From positions 28,712,770 to 28,776,769 of the forward strand of contig OZ020518.1 of the NCBI GenBank assembly GCA_963971425.1: DNA of 64,000 nucleotides, given 5' to 3'. This DNA comes from Bryoerythrophyllum caledonicum. Taxonomy: Eukaryota > Streptophyta > Bryopsida > Pottiales > Pottiaceae. Below, piece after piece: positions 46,791-64,000 of the stretch. The notes beneath the pieces were generated by a model. That model had not been told where the DNA came from. It saw only the letters and a list, made by a program, of their open reading frames with translations, and ran no database searches. The position numbers were made by a program, and so were the translations under genes. The stretch's first letter is position 1. Every line of letters begins with the position of its first letter.

Positions 46791-47310
46791 GCATTTGATT
46801 AGATGATGTATATCATTATATTTGTAGTAATATGTATTGATGGTTGTCTTGGATACATATTTTGAGGTAGTGTTAAAAATAGATTTTTTATAACAATCTC
46901 TTTTGGTCAAAAAGTAAGTAGGTTGAAATAGTGAGTTTTCTAAAAGATTTGTTTCTAAAAATATTTTGTCTAAAAATATGATTTCTAAAAACAGATTGAT
47001 ATTTATTTCAGAAAGATTCATATATATTCTTACTGTTATTAGAATTTCTATTTTTAGTAAGTCTATTTTTGGGTCCTTCGGCGCCCCTCCGGCCGGCGAG
47101 ACAAAATTCCCACCTTGTATTTTTATTCTTCTACACATTCCCAACAAATTTCTACTCTTTAATCGCAAACTCTTCTCATCTTTATAAATATCAAGTTTAC
47201 TTATATTATTACCTTTCCTTTTATCTCTATAATTTATATTCCAAATTCTATTATTAGTATGTACTATTTTATTTTTACTACCTTTTCTTCTTCTTTTTAC
47301 TCTGGAATTT

Positions 47311-47935
47311 TTGTTTCTCATTACTAGTTTGGTTAATTTTCCATCCCTTATTTTGGATTCCCTTAGGCAACATATTCTATTTTTTGTACTAAAGTTTGTT
47401 GTTATTTTCTTATTATTTGAGTTCTTATGATAACTATTTCTCATTACTAATTTGGTTAATTTTCCATCCCTTACTTTTTGTTTCCTTATGAAATATTTTC
47501 TATTTTTAGTACTGGTGTTTGTTGCTATGTTCTTATTATTTGTATTCTTATGATAATTATTTTTCATTATCAATTTGGTTAATTTTCCATCCCTTATTTT
47601 TGATTTTCTTAGGAAGCATATTCTATTTTTAGTACTGTTATTTGTTGTTATGTTCTTATAATTTGTATTCTTATGATAACTATTTCTCATTACTAATTTG
47701 GTTAATTTTCCATCCCTTATTTTTTGTTTCCTTATGAAGTATTTTCTATTTTTAGTACTGGTGTTTGTTGTTATGTTCTTATTATTTGTATTCTTATGAT
47801 ACTTATTTCTCATTATCAATTTGTTTAATTTTCCATCCCTTATTTTTGGTTCTCTTAGGAAGCATATTCTATTTTTAGTGCTGTTGTTTGTTGCTATGTT
47901 CTTATTATTTGTATTCTTATGATAATGGTTTTCTA
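47311..47935 (-). repeat. Five in-frame 123-bp (41-residue) tandem repeats
   Basis: The marker CCATCCC recurs at 47341, 47464, 47587, 47710 and 47833, exactly 123 bp apart. Each unit encodes a Lys/Asn-rich 41-mer with HKNTNNKNI, STKNR and IRDGKL. Units alternate between two types (ICFLRE-like and KYFIRKQ-like), so the real period is 246 bp in an A-B-A-B-A array. All units stay in frame and free of stops. It lies in ORF2 upstream of the 2A, so it would be released as part of a leader protein. Confidence 0.92.
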
Positions 47936-48724
47936 CCTTACCCTTTATTTTTTCCTTATATATCCTCTCCGATTTTGTTCTTTTATTTTTAATATTACTT
48001 GCTCTATTTGAAACCTTTGAAATTTTATACATATCTATCTTCTTTAATTTATTATATTTCTTTTTACTCTCCTTGATTTTCCTATTTTTTGCCATTTTAA
48101 TATTCCTTGTTTTTTGATGATATGTAGTTATAAATGTGAGTGTAGTTGCTTCTGATTTAAAGTTTATACATGTGTTTGTATTAGTATATATCCCAGTTTT
48201 AGTCTTAGTATTTGTAACAGTATTCGTAGTAGTATTTTTTCCAGTATTCGTTTTAATGTTCGTATTGGTAGCAGTATAAGTATCCATATCCGTATCTGTA
48301 TCTGTATCTGTATTTGTATATATACCAGTATGTGTACCAATTTTTTTATTCTTTTCTTTGTAGTTTTTGGCGGGGTATTCATGTTTGTTAGTATACTATA
48401 TACTGTATGTCATATAGTATATTGTCGACTCAATCACTTTATATAAAATTTGGAGGATGTGTAAGGAATTTTTTTCTAATATGTGTATGTTTTTTTGTAT
48501 TTTTGTGTGGGTTTTTTTGTACAGTAGTATGTATTCTATTTTGGATATTTTTTTGGACGTAGTATTATGTATGTTTGTATACCTTTGTAGACATAAATGT
48601 ATATGTTTGTATTTATACTTGCAAGGAATACAATAGGTGTAGGTCATGTGTAGGATGTAGTCTAATTTATCGTCCTTATCACATAGTATGAGAGAATTAC
48701 TAATTACCCTGTAGTCTTTGGACG

Positions 48725-50359
48725 CTACATGTTTGACGGGTTGCCCTCCAAGCTTGGCTTGCCAATTGAGTTTGTGATGGCTTGCATTGTTGCATATGCG
48801 GCTCCCATGGACTCTTGGATACTTAGCATTTGGACCCTTAGTTCTTCATTCTTTGCATCCACATACTCCTTCACTTCCAATCTCATCTTCTTGTTGCTTT
48901 CCTCCACAATTTCCACTATGTCCTCCTTTGTCAAAGAGGGAGGTGCTTCTTTCATCTTGTATGTTGCCACCGTGTTGACCATGGCGGAGTTGATGTCGTC
49001 AAAGCCAAATTGTTGGATTTGTTCTTGTGAGGGCGGCTCTTCGCCTTCCAAACTCCTTCAATGTGGTGCAAAGTCCACATAATTACCTTCAATGTTGTAT
49101 GTTTTTCCCACAAACTCACGGTACACAATGGGGTTAGCACAATGTATATTGACACTACCATTGTGTCTAGTTCCAACAACTTTATGGAACCAAGTCTCTT
49201 TAATGTTGCTTGCACCTATGATTTTGTGGATTATGTTGGTAGTGTCAATGACACTTATGCGTAGAGGTAAAGGAGAGAGAGTTAAGGTTAGAGCGTCTTT
49301 CTTAGCTTTGGAAGTTTGCGTGGCTCGTCCTCCGGAGATGTGCTTGACATGGAGTACTTCGTGTTGAGTTGTGATTTGGTGGAGGTTGATCCTTTTCGCT
49401 TGCTCCGGGGTTGTAGCCATGATGAAAGCATGAGAGTCCTCCTTAGACTTGTGTACTCCCGTGACTTCGATTTCTTGCCCTCTTGTGAAGCTATTGTGTA
49501 GAATGTCCTTGAAGAGTGCTTGTGCTGAAATTCCTACAATGGAGTCACTTTTCACTTTCACGGATAGGTTAGAACTTGCAATGTGATGGAAGCTCTTGCA
49601 AACCTTACCTATGGTGTTGTGGCCATCAATTTTGAGTATAAAAGGTCTAATGCCTTTGAGCATCATAAGACCATCAATTTCTGGTTTTAATAGGTGCAGT
49701 TTAACAATACCCGCCCATACTCCTTTTTTCCCCCCTCTTTTAATACTAAGGCATTGTATGGAGATAGGATCAATGAGGTCCTCACCAAGTTCAATTTCCA
49801 TAAGTTCTAGTCTTTTAACAACCATGTTTTTAACTTCATCATGCATCATGGGGGAGGTAGGAGGCTCAAAATGAATAGCAACTTGGAAGTCTAATGTCAA
49901 ACCTGAGGTGTTATTGACAATAATATCACAAGGAACCTGGGTTATGTTGAAATGTTGGCCCTCCACGCCGTTTCTTGTACTTGGGTATAATTGTTGAGGA
50001 ATCCTTGGAAAGGCAACTTTGGCAATGCTTGCTTCCTCTGCCTCCTCCTTCTTCAGGCCCCTAACCATAAGATCTTGAGCTGTCTCTTTTCTAGGGAGCT
50101 CCTCCATGCCCTCCTCTTGTGCAAGAGTTTCCATCACCTCAAATCCAAACCAGAAGTTAAAACCCATGTTCAAGGGTTCGAGTGTGAGGGACTTATCTCT
50201 TCCTTCTGTGGTGTTCTTGTATTTCTTGGAGCTGCTTGTCACTTCCTCCTTTTTTCTTGCAAACTTCTCCTTTATAGATGTGGTGGAGATTGCCGCAGGG
50301 GACTCTATTTCCATGGCTTCCTCAAAGAATAAGTTTCTTTTGGGGTCCCCATTGGACAT
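48725..50359 (-). pseudogene. LINE ORF1, L-B
   Basis: 545 codons in one frame from ATG 50359 to TAG 48725, with one premature TGA at 49058-49060 where L-C has a Pro codon. The central part matches L-C ORF1: HFNITQVPC, LDFQVAIHFE, RPFILKIDG, GKVCKSFHHIA and EIEVTGVHKSKE. The last 100 residues (EDIVEIVEESNKKMRLEVKE) look like a coiled coil. ORF1 proteins of LINEs usually bind the element RNA. No zinc knuckle is visible, and the coiled coil is at the C-terminus rather than at the N-terminus as in mammalian L1. Confidence 0.78.
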
Positions 50360-52430
50360 TTTAGAAAATGAAGGATCGTAGGTGGAAGTTGGAGGGTCGC
50401 AGGGAGGGTTTGGGGGGTCTCTATGGGAAGCTAGTGGGTCGTTGAGGGAGGCTATAGGGTCGCTATGCCGAATTGGGGGGCGCTGCCTTGGTTGGGGGGT
50501 CGCTGCGGGGTTCTGCAGGTCGCTACAGACTTATTTCGGCAACTGCGGAGTTTTGCGGGTCGCTGCAGGGGGTTACCAATACTTCTCTTCCTTCTGTACC
50601 AATCTCTTGTGCGCGGGAGAGGGAGTTCAGGGTTGAGAGGTGGAGGTTTTTTCAGGGAGTCGTGAGGGAGGGTTGTGAGGAGGGGTGAGGACAGTTGGGG
50701 TTTAAGTGAGGGCGGGGAGGGGTAATCGGGGAGGAGGGGGGGGTTAGTTTGGAGTTGGGAAGGGGGCTGGGAAATGGCAGGGGGGAGTGAGGTTGAGAGG
50801 GTGGATAGTGAGGGTAGGGTTAGGGAAGGTCGGGTGGGGAGGGAGAGTAGCAGTAGTAGCAGGAGCGCGGGGAGGTGTACTGAGGTTGATAGGAGGGAGA
50901 GTGAGGGGAGGGTCAGGGAGGAAAGGAAGGAAAGGGATGGGGGTTTTAGTGAGGGCGTGGGGAGATGTTCAATGGGGAGGTGAGAGAAGATCAGCTGAGG
51001 ATGAGGGAGGACGACGAAGTGGTAGAGTAAGGTTGTGGGGAGGGGGGATGAGATCTGGGAGTGGGGATTAGGAGAGATGGAGTTTGCGATCTGGGGTGTA
51101 CCTGGATGGTTCTGTCTTGCTCCCGCGTTTGCTGTTGCGTCTGCTGTTGCTACGTTTGCTCGGCCTCGCACCTGCTGCCGCTCGCCCCCGCGTCCTCTGC
51201 TGTATTTGCTGCCGCGGCTGTCTCCGATCTTCGGACCTGTTGTTCGCCAAATTCGTCCTCGCGTCTGCTGCCTTGTGCCGATCTCGCCCTTGTATTCGTG
51301 TCCGCTCTGCTGCTGTCTTTCGGCACTAAGTCCGCTGCAGCTCTTCAGTCTTCTTCGCAGGTACTGTCCGCGAGCTCTCCCCACTGTACTTCCTTCGTGG
51401 TTCGCAGGTACTGTCCTCGAGTTCTCTATTTCGCGGGGACTATCCGCGAGCTCGCCCTTATGTCTGCTGCCGCTCTTCAAACTGCTCCGTCTTAGTTTGT
51501 TCAGGGTTTCTAACACTGCCTATTGATGGTTTTTTTATATTATTATTTTTTTTTCTTTGTGTCTACTGGGGAATGGACAGCGCTTCCGCTCGTGATGGGA
51601 CGCTCTGGGCCACAGGATGTTGGAAGAGGTGTGTGGGGAGGAGGTAGGTCTATCACTTAAGGTATTGTGTCTATTTGTTACTGTGTGTGAGAGAGTAGTG
51701 GTGTGTTCTAGGGATTGTCTAATTGGTGTATTCTGTCTATGTGTTGTGCTTCTTGTGGTGTATCTAGATGTGTAGATCGTAGTGTTAAGTGGGAGAGAGG
51801 CTGAGGTTTGTGGAGTAGGGATGATTGTGTAAATACAACAAAGAAAAAAATGGTAGTATTGGTTATTGAGAGACGTACCTGGGTCCGTTCAAGCTGATTT
51901 GTTTGGTTGTGTGCGCAGATCTGTCGATGGGGATGTAGTATGTGCTGCAGCTCTGTTTCGATTCAGATCCGCTATGCTGCGAGGTGTACTCCTAGTTGCT
52001 GTAGGGTTTGATGCTGCTGCTCCGGCCTATTTGGGGACAGCTCTGCTGCATGGGGTCACGGGTGCACTTCTGCGCTGTGCCGATTGTTACTGTCCTGCTC
52101 CCACTGCGGGCAGTCCTTCTGTTCCTACACTTACTCCACTTAAGAATACATGTTAATATATGTACACGACTACATAATGCAAAAAAAAATCTACTTCTAA
52201 CCATGAAACTTTGCAATAGATGGGAGGGTAAGGGATAGCCTGTGGTGTCGAATTGGAGCTGCGTAGCAGCAGTGTTGAGTGATGACTTCGCCCTATCTTG
52301 AGACTTGGGTTCCTGGGTTGGGGAGAGGGAGACTTGTTGGAGAGGTTTCCAGATATGATCCCTGTGCTCCAGATCTGGGATGGGTCATGTTCTATGTGGT
52401 CTAAGTGGTGGCAGATCTAGCCCCAACACT
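50360..52430 (-). other. L-B leader with splice-like sites
   Basis: On the minus strand, exon-like AC- or purine-rich pieces are followed by donors CAG/GTACGT (GT at 51878-51877) and CAG/GTACAC (GT at 51101-51100), then pyrimidine-rich stretches. The one from about 51060 to 50620 is strongly C/T-rich and ends in CACAAG. A 354-codon frame (51516-50452) covers this Pro/Leu/Ser-rich region; I regard it as a by-product of composition. No gene is called. Confidence 0.5.
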
Positions 52431-52439
52431 AAGTTCCCC

Positions 52440-55353
52440 GCTTCAGATCGTACTTGCACAGATCTGCACCTTCTTGAGACAACCTTCAACTCCCCTCCTC
52501 AGATCTGGTGTTGAGCCATCCAACACGTCTACTGCATCTCAAATCTCACCAAACTACCACAGATCTGCACACTATGGGGGGCCCCCAATAGGGCCAGCTA
52601 ACTCCTATTGCACGCAGTTTGCAGCTCACAGGCTAAGTCCCCTACCTCCCCTCACCAGGAAATACAGAGCTCACGCACTGGTCATCTCTGCTCTTTTCCC
52701 AGCAATAGAACACAAGGCACAATGCAGGAAGTAGCAGCACTCGAGGATGATCACCAAGTCACCTACGACATTCACAACACACCAACGTCAACACTCTGCA
52801 TCCAACGTAACCATCACCAAACGTAAGACACACAACAACAACAACGCAACACCACTCGTGGCCAAGGTACGTTTCCAAACCTCCCATCTAACCATTTTTC
52901 GTTTACTGCCACATACCATCAGAGAAAACCGCATACCTTCCAGCGGGGCAGCGCGCAACAGAGGGATACACAGACTTCACAAACAGGAGAAGAACAAAGA
53001 CTCAACACCGAGGAACCCACCGAAATCAGAAATGAACGACGAACAGATCTCTGGACTCCACAACTCGAGTAGTCCTAGGCAACACACCCAAACCAGCTCC
53101 ACACACCAAGCATCACAACGCCACCATCAACCTCAGCCCCAAACATACCAACGCCAGAGTACAAACAAGACCTCAAGACAACACACAAAACCAAGATATG
53201 AGCACAACCAGGTAAGTATCCTCACCAACTCATCATTTTTGCCTCTCTTCCTTAGCAAGTCTTTACTAGGTCACAGGAACATTGAAAAACGCACACGAAA
53301 CCACCACCAACTGCTGCTGCAACAAAACCCTAGCCGTCACAACATTTCCAAAAAGGTCAAATCCATGAAAGATCAAGATCCAAACTTCCACATGCAACAT
53401 TACAGCTGCCAAGAGGTATTCGAACGGCACTACGCAGGAGCCGACCCTAAACGACCAAAAAAATATCGACGTTCATCGAACACAACGACATCCGCCAAAC
53501 GGCAACCCATCACAAGGTATAAAACGTGCTCCTACCCATCTCTCAGATCCTCTCACTTTGCTCTACTGCGCAGACGCATTCCCTCTGCCCTTGGAAAACA
53601 AGGCCCTAGTTTCACAACTGGAGGGGAGAACACACACCTCAGAGGAGACCTGCGGGAAGGAGATCGGACACTCTTACTGGAGTCGCGCTGCATCTGTGAA
53701 GAATCTCTCTCCTTTGTCTTTCAGAATACCTTGTTGTGCGTTTTGATCATTCCAAACCTAGCTATGGCTAACTTGTTGTTGTTGCATTCCCACCAGATCA
53801 CCGAAGTCCAAGGCAACACAGAATCGTGGTTCAGATCGGAAGCTAACACTCTTACACCACACAAAGGAGTAACACCATCGCCAACGCCAGATGAAGAAGG
53901 AGAACGTACCAGCCAATCTTGGAAGACCAGCAACCAAGATCTTGAAGAATTCGGCAGCCATCCCAAGCGACGGGTCCCTGCAGCCCACATAGACAGTGTT
54001 AAGAGTCACCAAGATCCCGACAATATTTTAACCCACAAGGTCGGCGGACAGAAACAACAAGACTGTGGCAAATCAACAGCCAACAAATACGCAAGATTGG
54101 ACGTGTGCGGACTAAAGACGAGGCTGCTGATTGTGGACGAGGCCGACGTCGGAACTACAAATCTGATGTCTGGAGACGCCAGGACACTGAAGGTTTGCGT
54201 ACCTACCACAGAGGCAGTCACAGATGCGAGATCTTCGACGAGTCATTGCGAGAGATCAGAGCAGACTTGCCGCGCGCGCACAATCCGACAAAGGCACAAG
54301 ATCCTTGCGAAGCTGAGAACCGAGGGTGTTGGTTGGCGGCAGCCCAACAACGCAGCGAAGCTGCGAACCGAGGGCGTTGGTTGGCGGCAGCCCAATCCAC
54401 TGAACCCCACGAACCTGAAGTCCCGAGCATCAAACCCTCAGTCCACAGCGGACGATTCGCGTACAACAATCCTGCGTACCAAGTCTAAACCCACGCCAAG
54501 CCCTAGGCAGCCGACCCAAACCCTAGCGAGGAAGAAGGCAGGCGCTTCAACATTCATAATCACCGTGTACGAATCGACGCCAAGCCCTGGACAGTCGATC
54601 CAATCCGAAGCAAGGAAGAAGGCTGGCGGCAAGCTCTCATACGAGAACCAGGATGACTGCAGACGATCACTAGCAAGACGAGAGGCGATCTGCATCCGAA
54701 GCCTGGTGAGGAGAAGCTGCAGACTAGAGGCGTCTTGCAACGTTCCAGTCAGGGGTCAGAGTAGGAGGAGCCCTAAGCCCGTCATAAACGGTGTCAGGCG
54801 CTGGCAAAATTCGAACGTGCGAGCCAGACCGCAACCAGGGAGTAGACCCCGCAGAAGCCCAGAAGTCTACCACAGGGCAGCTTCACACCAGTATACCGAA
54901 GGGCAGCTTCACACTAGTACGCTTCAACTCCCAAGACCCACTCCAAGTGAAGTACCAGGTCATAGCTCCTTATCACTCCCTTTGCAATTTGTTATCTTAT
55001 GTAACCATCGGGTTTATTGTGAAAACCCATGGTCATGCACACAAAGTTTAATACTATATGTATTTTTTTGGGGAGGTGACCACTCTTATGGCACCTCTCA
55101 TGGTTGTGTATGTGTACATCTCACTTATCCTCACAGCCTTGTTTCCTCTCATTTAGAGTCAAAAGTTAGAGGTCAATTCAACTTCTTGCATGCCATATAC
55201 ATTGTTAAAACCCACTCCTTCTTGATCATTCTAACTTCATCAAGCCCTCAATGCATGTTGAGGGGAAAAGTTAGAATCAAGGTGATAAGGGGTAATGCTA
55301 CAGCGAGGCTTTACAACTCTTTTAGTAACATCTCCATTCTTGTTATCTACAGT
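52440..55353 (+). other. L-C leader with splice-like sites
   Basis: AC-rich, with donor-like sites at GT 52867, 53212 (CAG/GTAAGT) and 53517, paired with AG at about 53276 and 53796. Short direct repeats occur at 54306-54398 (GAACCGAGGG..GTTGGTTGGCGGCAGCC, twice), 54490-54628 (CGCCAAGCCCT, twice) and 54886-54925 (GGGCAGCTTCACAC, twice). The last stretch (55000-55353) is AT-richer and ends CTACAG/T just before the ORF1 ATG, an acceptor-like site. The long frame crossing this region is Thr/Gln/His-rich and I do not take it as a protein before 55354. Confidence 0.5.
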
Positions 55354-56911
55354 ATGTCTCAACTTCAAGCCGCGGTGAACCCCTCCAAGCGTTTGTTTGT
55401 TGAAGTATTAGATGAAAACCATTGTCCAATGGCTACAAGTGAAAATGCCTTGATTGTTGCAAGTGCCCTCCAGAAAAAGGTTAAGGCAACAAGTTTGCCT
55501 TACACCAAATACTGGTTAGGCTTCCACACAATGAACATTCTAGCTAAAAAAAATGGCAGTCCGAAAGTACCTTTGCATGCTTTAGAAAATTTGGTCAAAA
55601 ATGGGCTAAGTTGCAAAGAAGTAGCTGAAAGTATCGAGTCAATGCCCTCCTTCCCATTCGTCCCCCAGGAAGAATGGCCCTCCAAACGAGTGGATGGAAA
55701 GAATGGCAACCACTTCAACCTCACTCAACTTCCATGCCTTGGATTACCAAGTATCAATCCACTTTGAACTTGGTGATCAAAAATGGGCGAAGGATGTGAT
55801 TTTAGACATGATAAAATCACGCCTTATAGATATGGAAATCCCTACTGGGACCCGCATTGGTGAACCAATAGCCGTCTTCTGCTATCACCAATCAGAAAAT
55901 TGGAGCGGGGCTATTAAATTACACCTAAAAAATCCAGCTGTGGATGCCAAAGGATTATTGCAAGGAACAAGGCCCTTCATTCTCACTATAAATGAAGGAA
56001 TCCCACACAAAGGCAAAATATGCAAGTCATATGATGCTTTGGCATTCTCACATCTCTTGTCAGTCAAAATATCCGGTCCAAACCTAGCCAACAAAGAAGC
56101 ATATGACTTGCATGAAGAAATTGTGAGAGATAGCTTTGCTAGGGGATATGATTTTGAAGTAACGGGGGTAGAAAAAAAGGGATTTTCAGAGTTTGCATGG
56201 GTCAAAACCCCCTCTCCGGAGCAAGCAGCCAAAGTAAAGGATTACAAAGTCTCTTTCAACAATGAGATTTTTGTGCTAACCTTTGCAACCCGGAAAATGG
56301 ATGAGGATGAGATTGCAAAGAAGAATTGCTTAATTCTAATTGCAAAAAACCTCAACAAAACAAAGAGTGAAAAAGAACTAGCAGATGGCATCAAGTCTAT
56401 TCTTGGGGAAGAGAATGTGGTAGATATATTCTTCAAACTCAAGCATGGGAGACATGTCGGCACTTGCAATATTGAGTGTCTAAACGCTGCGGTATATAAG
56501 AAATTTGTCAAACAAAGTAAAAAACTTCATGGTAAATACATCATGTTTTCCCCCCACCCTAAGAGTTTGGATGGTAGCAACAAGCCAAGTATTGATGAAT
56601 TGGCAAGACTAGGATTCACGGATGTAAACTCGGCTGTAGCTAACGCGGTAATTGCCATGGAAAATGGTCCAAACAAAGGCAATGGTGTTACTCTACAACA
56701 ACTCCGGAGAGAAATGAAAACCATGAAAGGGGAAATTGTGGAAGAAGCGAGACAATATGCGGATATGGTGCAAGCAAACACAGTCAAATCCCTTCGAGGG
56801 GAAATGTCGACTCTCCGATCCCAACTAATTGCAACCATCATGGCGGCGGAAACACAAGCATCGGAACGAGAACAACGGGCCATTGAAGGCAAAATGGACA
56901 CGTCAAACTAA
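55354..56911 (+). pseudogene. LINE ORF1, L-C
   Basis: Starts MSQLQAAVNPSKRLFVEV at 55354 in one frame, which stops at 55767. The homologous frame runs from about 55739 to the TAA at 56911. The switch falls at HFNLTQLPC, where about 11 residues present in L-B are missing, so a deletion shifted the frame. The rest reads LDYQVSIHFE, GTRPFILTINEG, GKICKSYDALA, YDFEVTGVEKKG, then a C-terminal region with heptad-like spacing (LQQLRREMKTMKGEIVEEAR). Probable RNA-binding ORF1 protein by position and likeness to L-B. Confidence 0.78.
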
Positions 56912-56929
56912 TAGCGTTAAACAACGCTA
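56912..56929 (+). other. Hairpin directly after ORF1 stop, L-C
   Basis: TAGCGTT, loop AAAC, AACGCTA: a perfect 7-bp stem that begins one base after the TAA. Two more AT-only hairpins (TAGTATATATATACTA near 56945 and TAGTATATCTATATACTA near 57024) follow before and just after the ORF2 ATG. Confidence 0.55.
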
Positions 56930-56983
56930 CAACAAACCACACTATAGTATATATATACTAAAATATATATCAAAAGCATAAAA

Positions 56984-64000
<7,017 letters not shown>

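Larger units (their letters stand above)
43191..48287 (-). pseudogene. LINE ORF2, N-terminal part, L-B
   Basis: From ATG 48287: a Thr/Asn-rich start (about 60 residues), Lys/Asn-rich tandem repeats, then the 2A motif at 46790-46764. An in-frame TGA is at 46338 and a frame change near 46190. The endonuclease frame 46185-44311 shows VTWNAATLN, QETKL, LCGDFNRDIALIGRQ, LIDGFYI and SDHAPISLH. A TAG at 44311 replaces the Trp of IPASWK. RT pieces follow: IDFKNAFGSIDH near 44030 and, in frame 43982-43455, QGDTLSPYLF and AYADDLAI. Then 43364 to the insertion point (ITQLPHDMFG). A gene killed by several nonsense and frame changes. Confidence 0.88.
43191..52430 (-). mobile_element. LINE copy L-B, 5' part
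   Basis: In element sense: leader (about 52430-50360), ORF1 (50359-48725), a gap of about 440 nt, and ORF2 from 48287 to the LTR insertion at 43190. The 5' edge is placed where AGATCTG-containing AC-rich sequence begins, next to the oppositely oriented start of L-C; it is approximate. Confidence 0.82.

Noticed and set aside
50452-51516. 354-codon Pro/Leu/Ser frame in the L-B leader
   Set aside because: Covers a C/T-rich intron-like stretch; no domain, no counterpart in L-C.
52747-55353. A 1006-codon open frame upstream of L-C ORF1 taken as one protein
   Set aside because: AC-rich DNA lacks stops by composition; the frame runs through splice-like sites and short repeats. Only the part from 55354 resembles L-B ORF1.

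Overview
The window is nuclear DNA of a eukaryote, most likely a streptophyte (land plant or charophyte alga; a repeat-rich charophyte is my weak guess). The reasons are GT-AG introns, a plant-like TAF15/FUS-type gene, a conserved plant gene of unknown function, and a repeat load dominated by non-LTR and LTR retrotransposons. Only about 5 kb looks like ordinary host gene space.

Layout. 1-7730: LINE-type element L-A, + strand, decayed; its ORF1 lies left of the window. 7750-9170: a broken, unrecognised minus-strand gene. 9171-12945: AT-rich intergenic DNA with a foldback MITE (11391-11606). 13502-16988: TAF15-like RNA-binding protein gene, five coding exons. 17322-18683: convergent conserved gene with a C-terminal zinc ribbon, four coding exons. 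19204-19395: second, truncated MITE. About 20010-22620: AC-rich fragment L-D, related to the leader of the LINEs. 22780-26779 and 43191 to about 52430: a second LINE, L-B, minus strand, cut in two by a 16.4-kb Ty3/gypsy LTR retrotransposon (26780-43190, minus strand, 5-bp target duplication GCCAA). About 52440 to the window end: a third LINE, L-C, + strand, lying head-to-head with L-B and nearly intact.

How the parts work. The LINEs share one plan: an AC-rich leader with splice-like GT...AG segments; ORF1 ending in a probable coiled coil; a short ORF1-ORF2 gap with hairpins; then ORF2. ORF2 opens with a low-complexity or repetitive leader, then a 2A-like ribosome-skipping motif (GDIETNPGP), then AP-type endonuclease, reverse transcriptase, a Cys/His-rich knuckle, RNase H and a C-terminal zinc motif. 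The leader before the 2A differs in each copy: a CAA/AAC microsatellite in L-A and L-C, and a Thr/Asn-rich stretch plus five 41-residue Lys/Asn-rich repeats in L-B. After ORF2, L-A and L-B share a module with two hairpins whose paired bases differ in compensating ways.

The LTR element has LTRs of 4.85 and 4.80 kb. Each LTR carries an identical sense-strand ORF of about 664 codons and two tandem arrays built on the same GC-rich core. Its gag-pol region is one reading frame broken by five stop codons although the LTRs are almost identical, which suggests recent movement supplied in trans or stop readthrough. The LTR-encoded protein and the variable-leader/2A arrangement of the LINEs are the strongest candidates for something little described.
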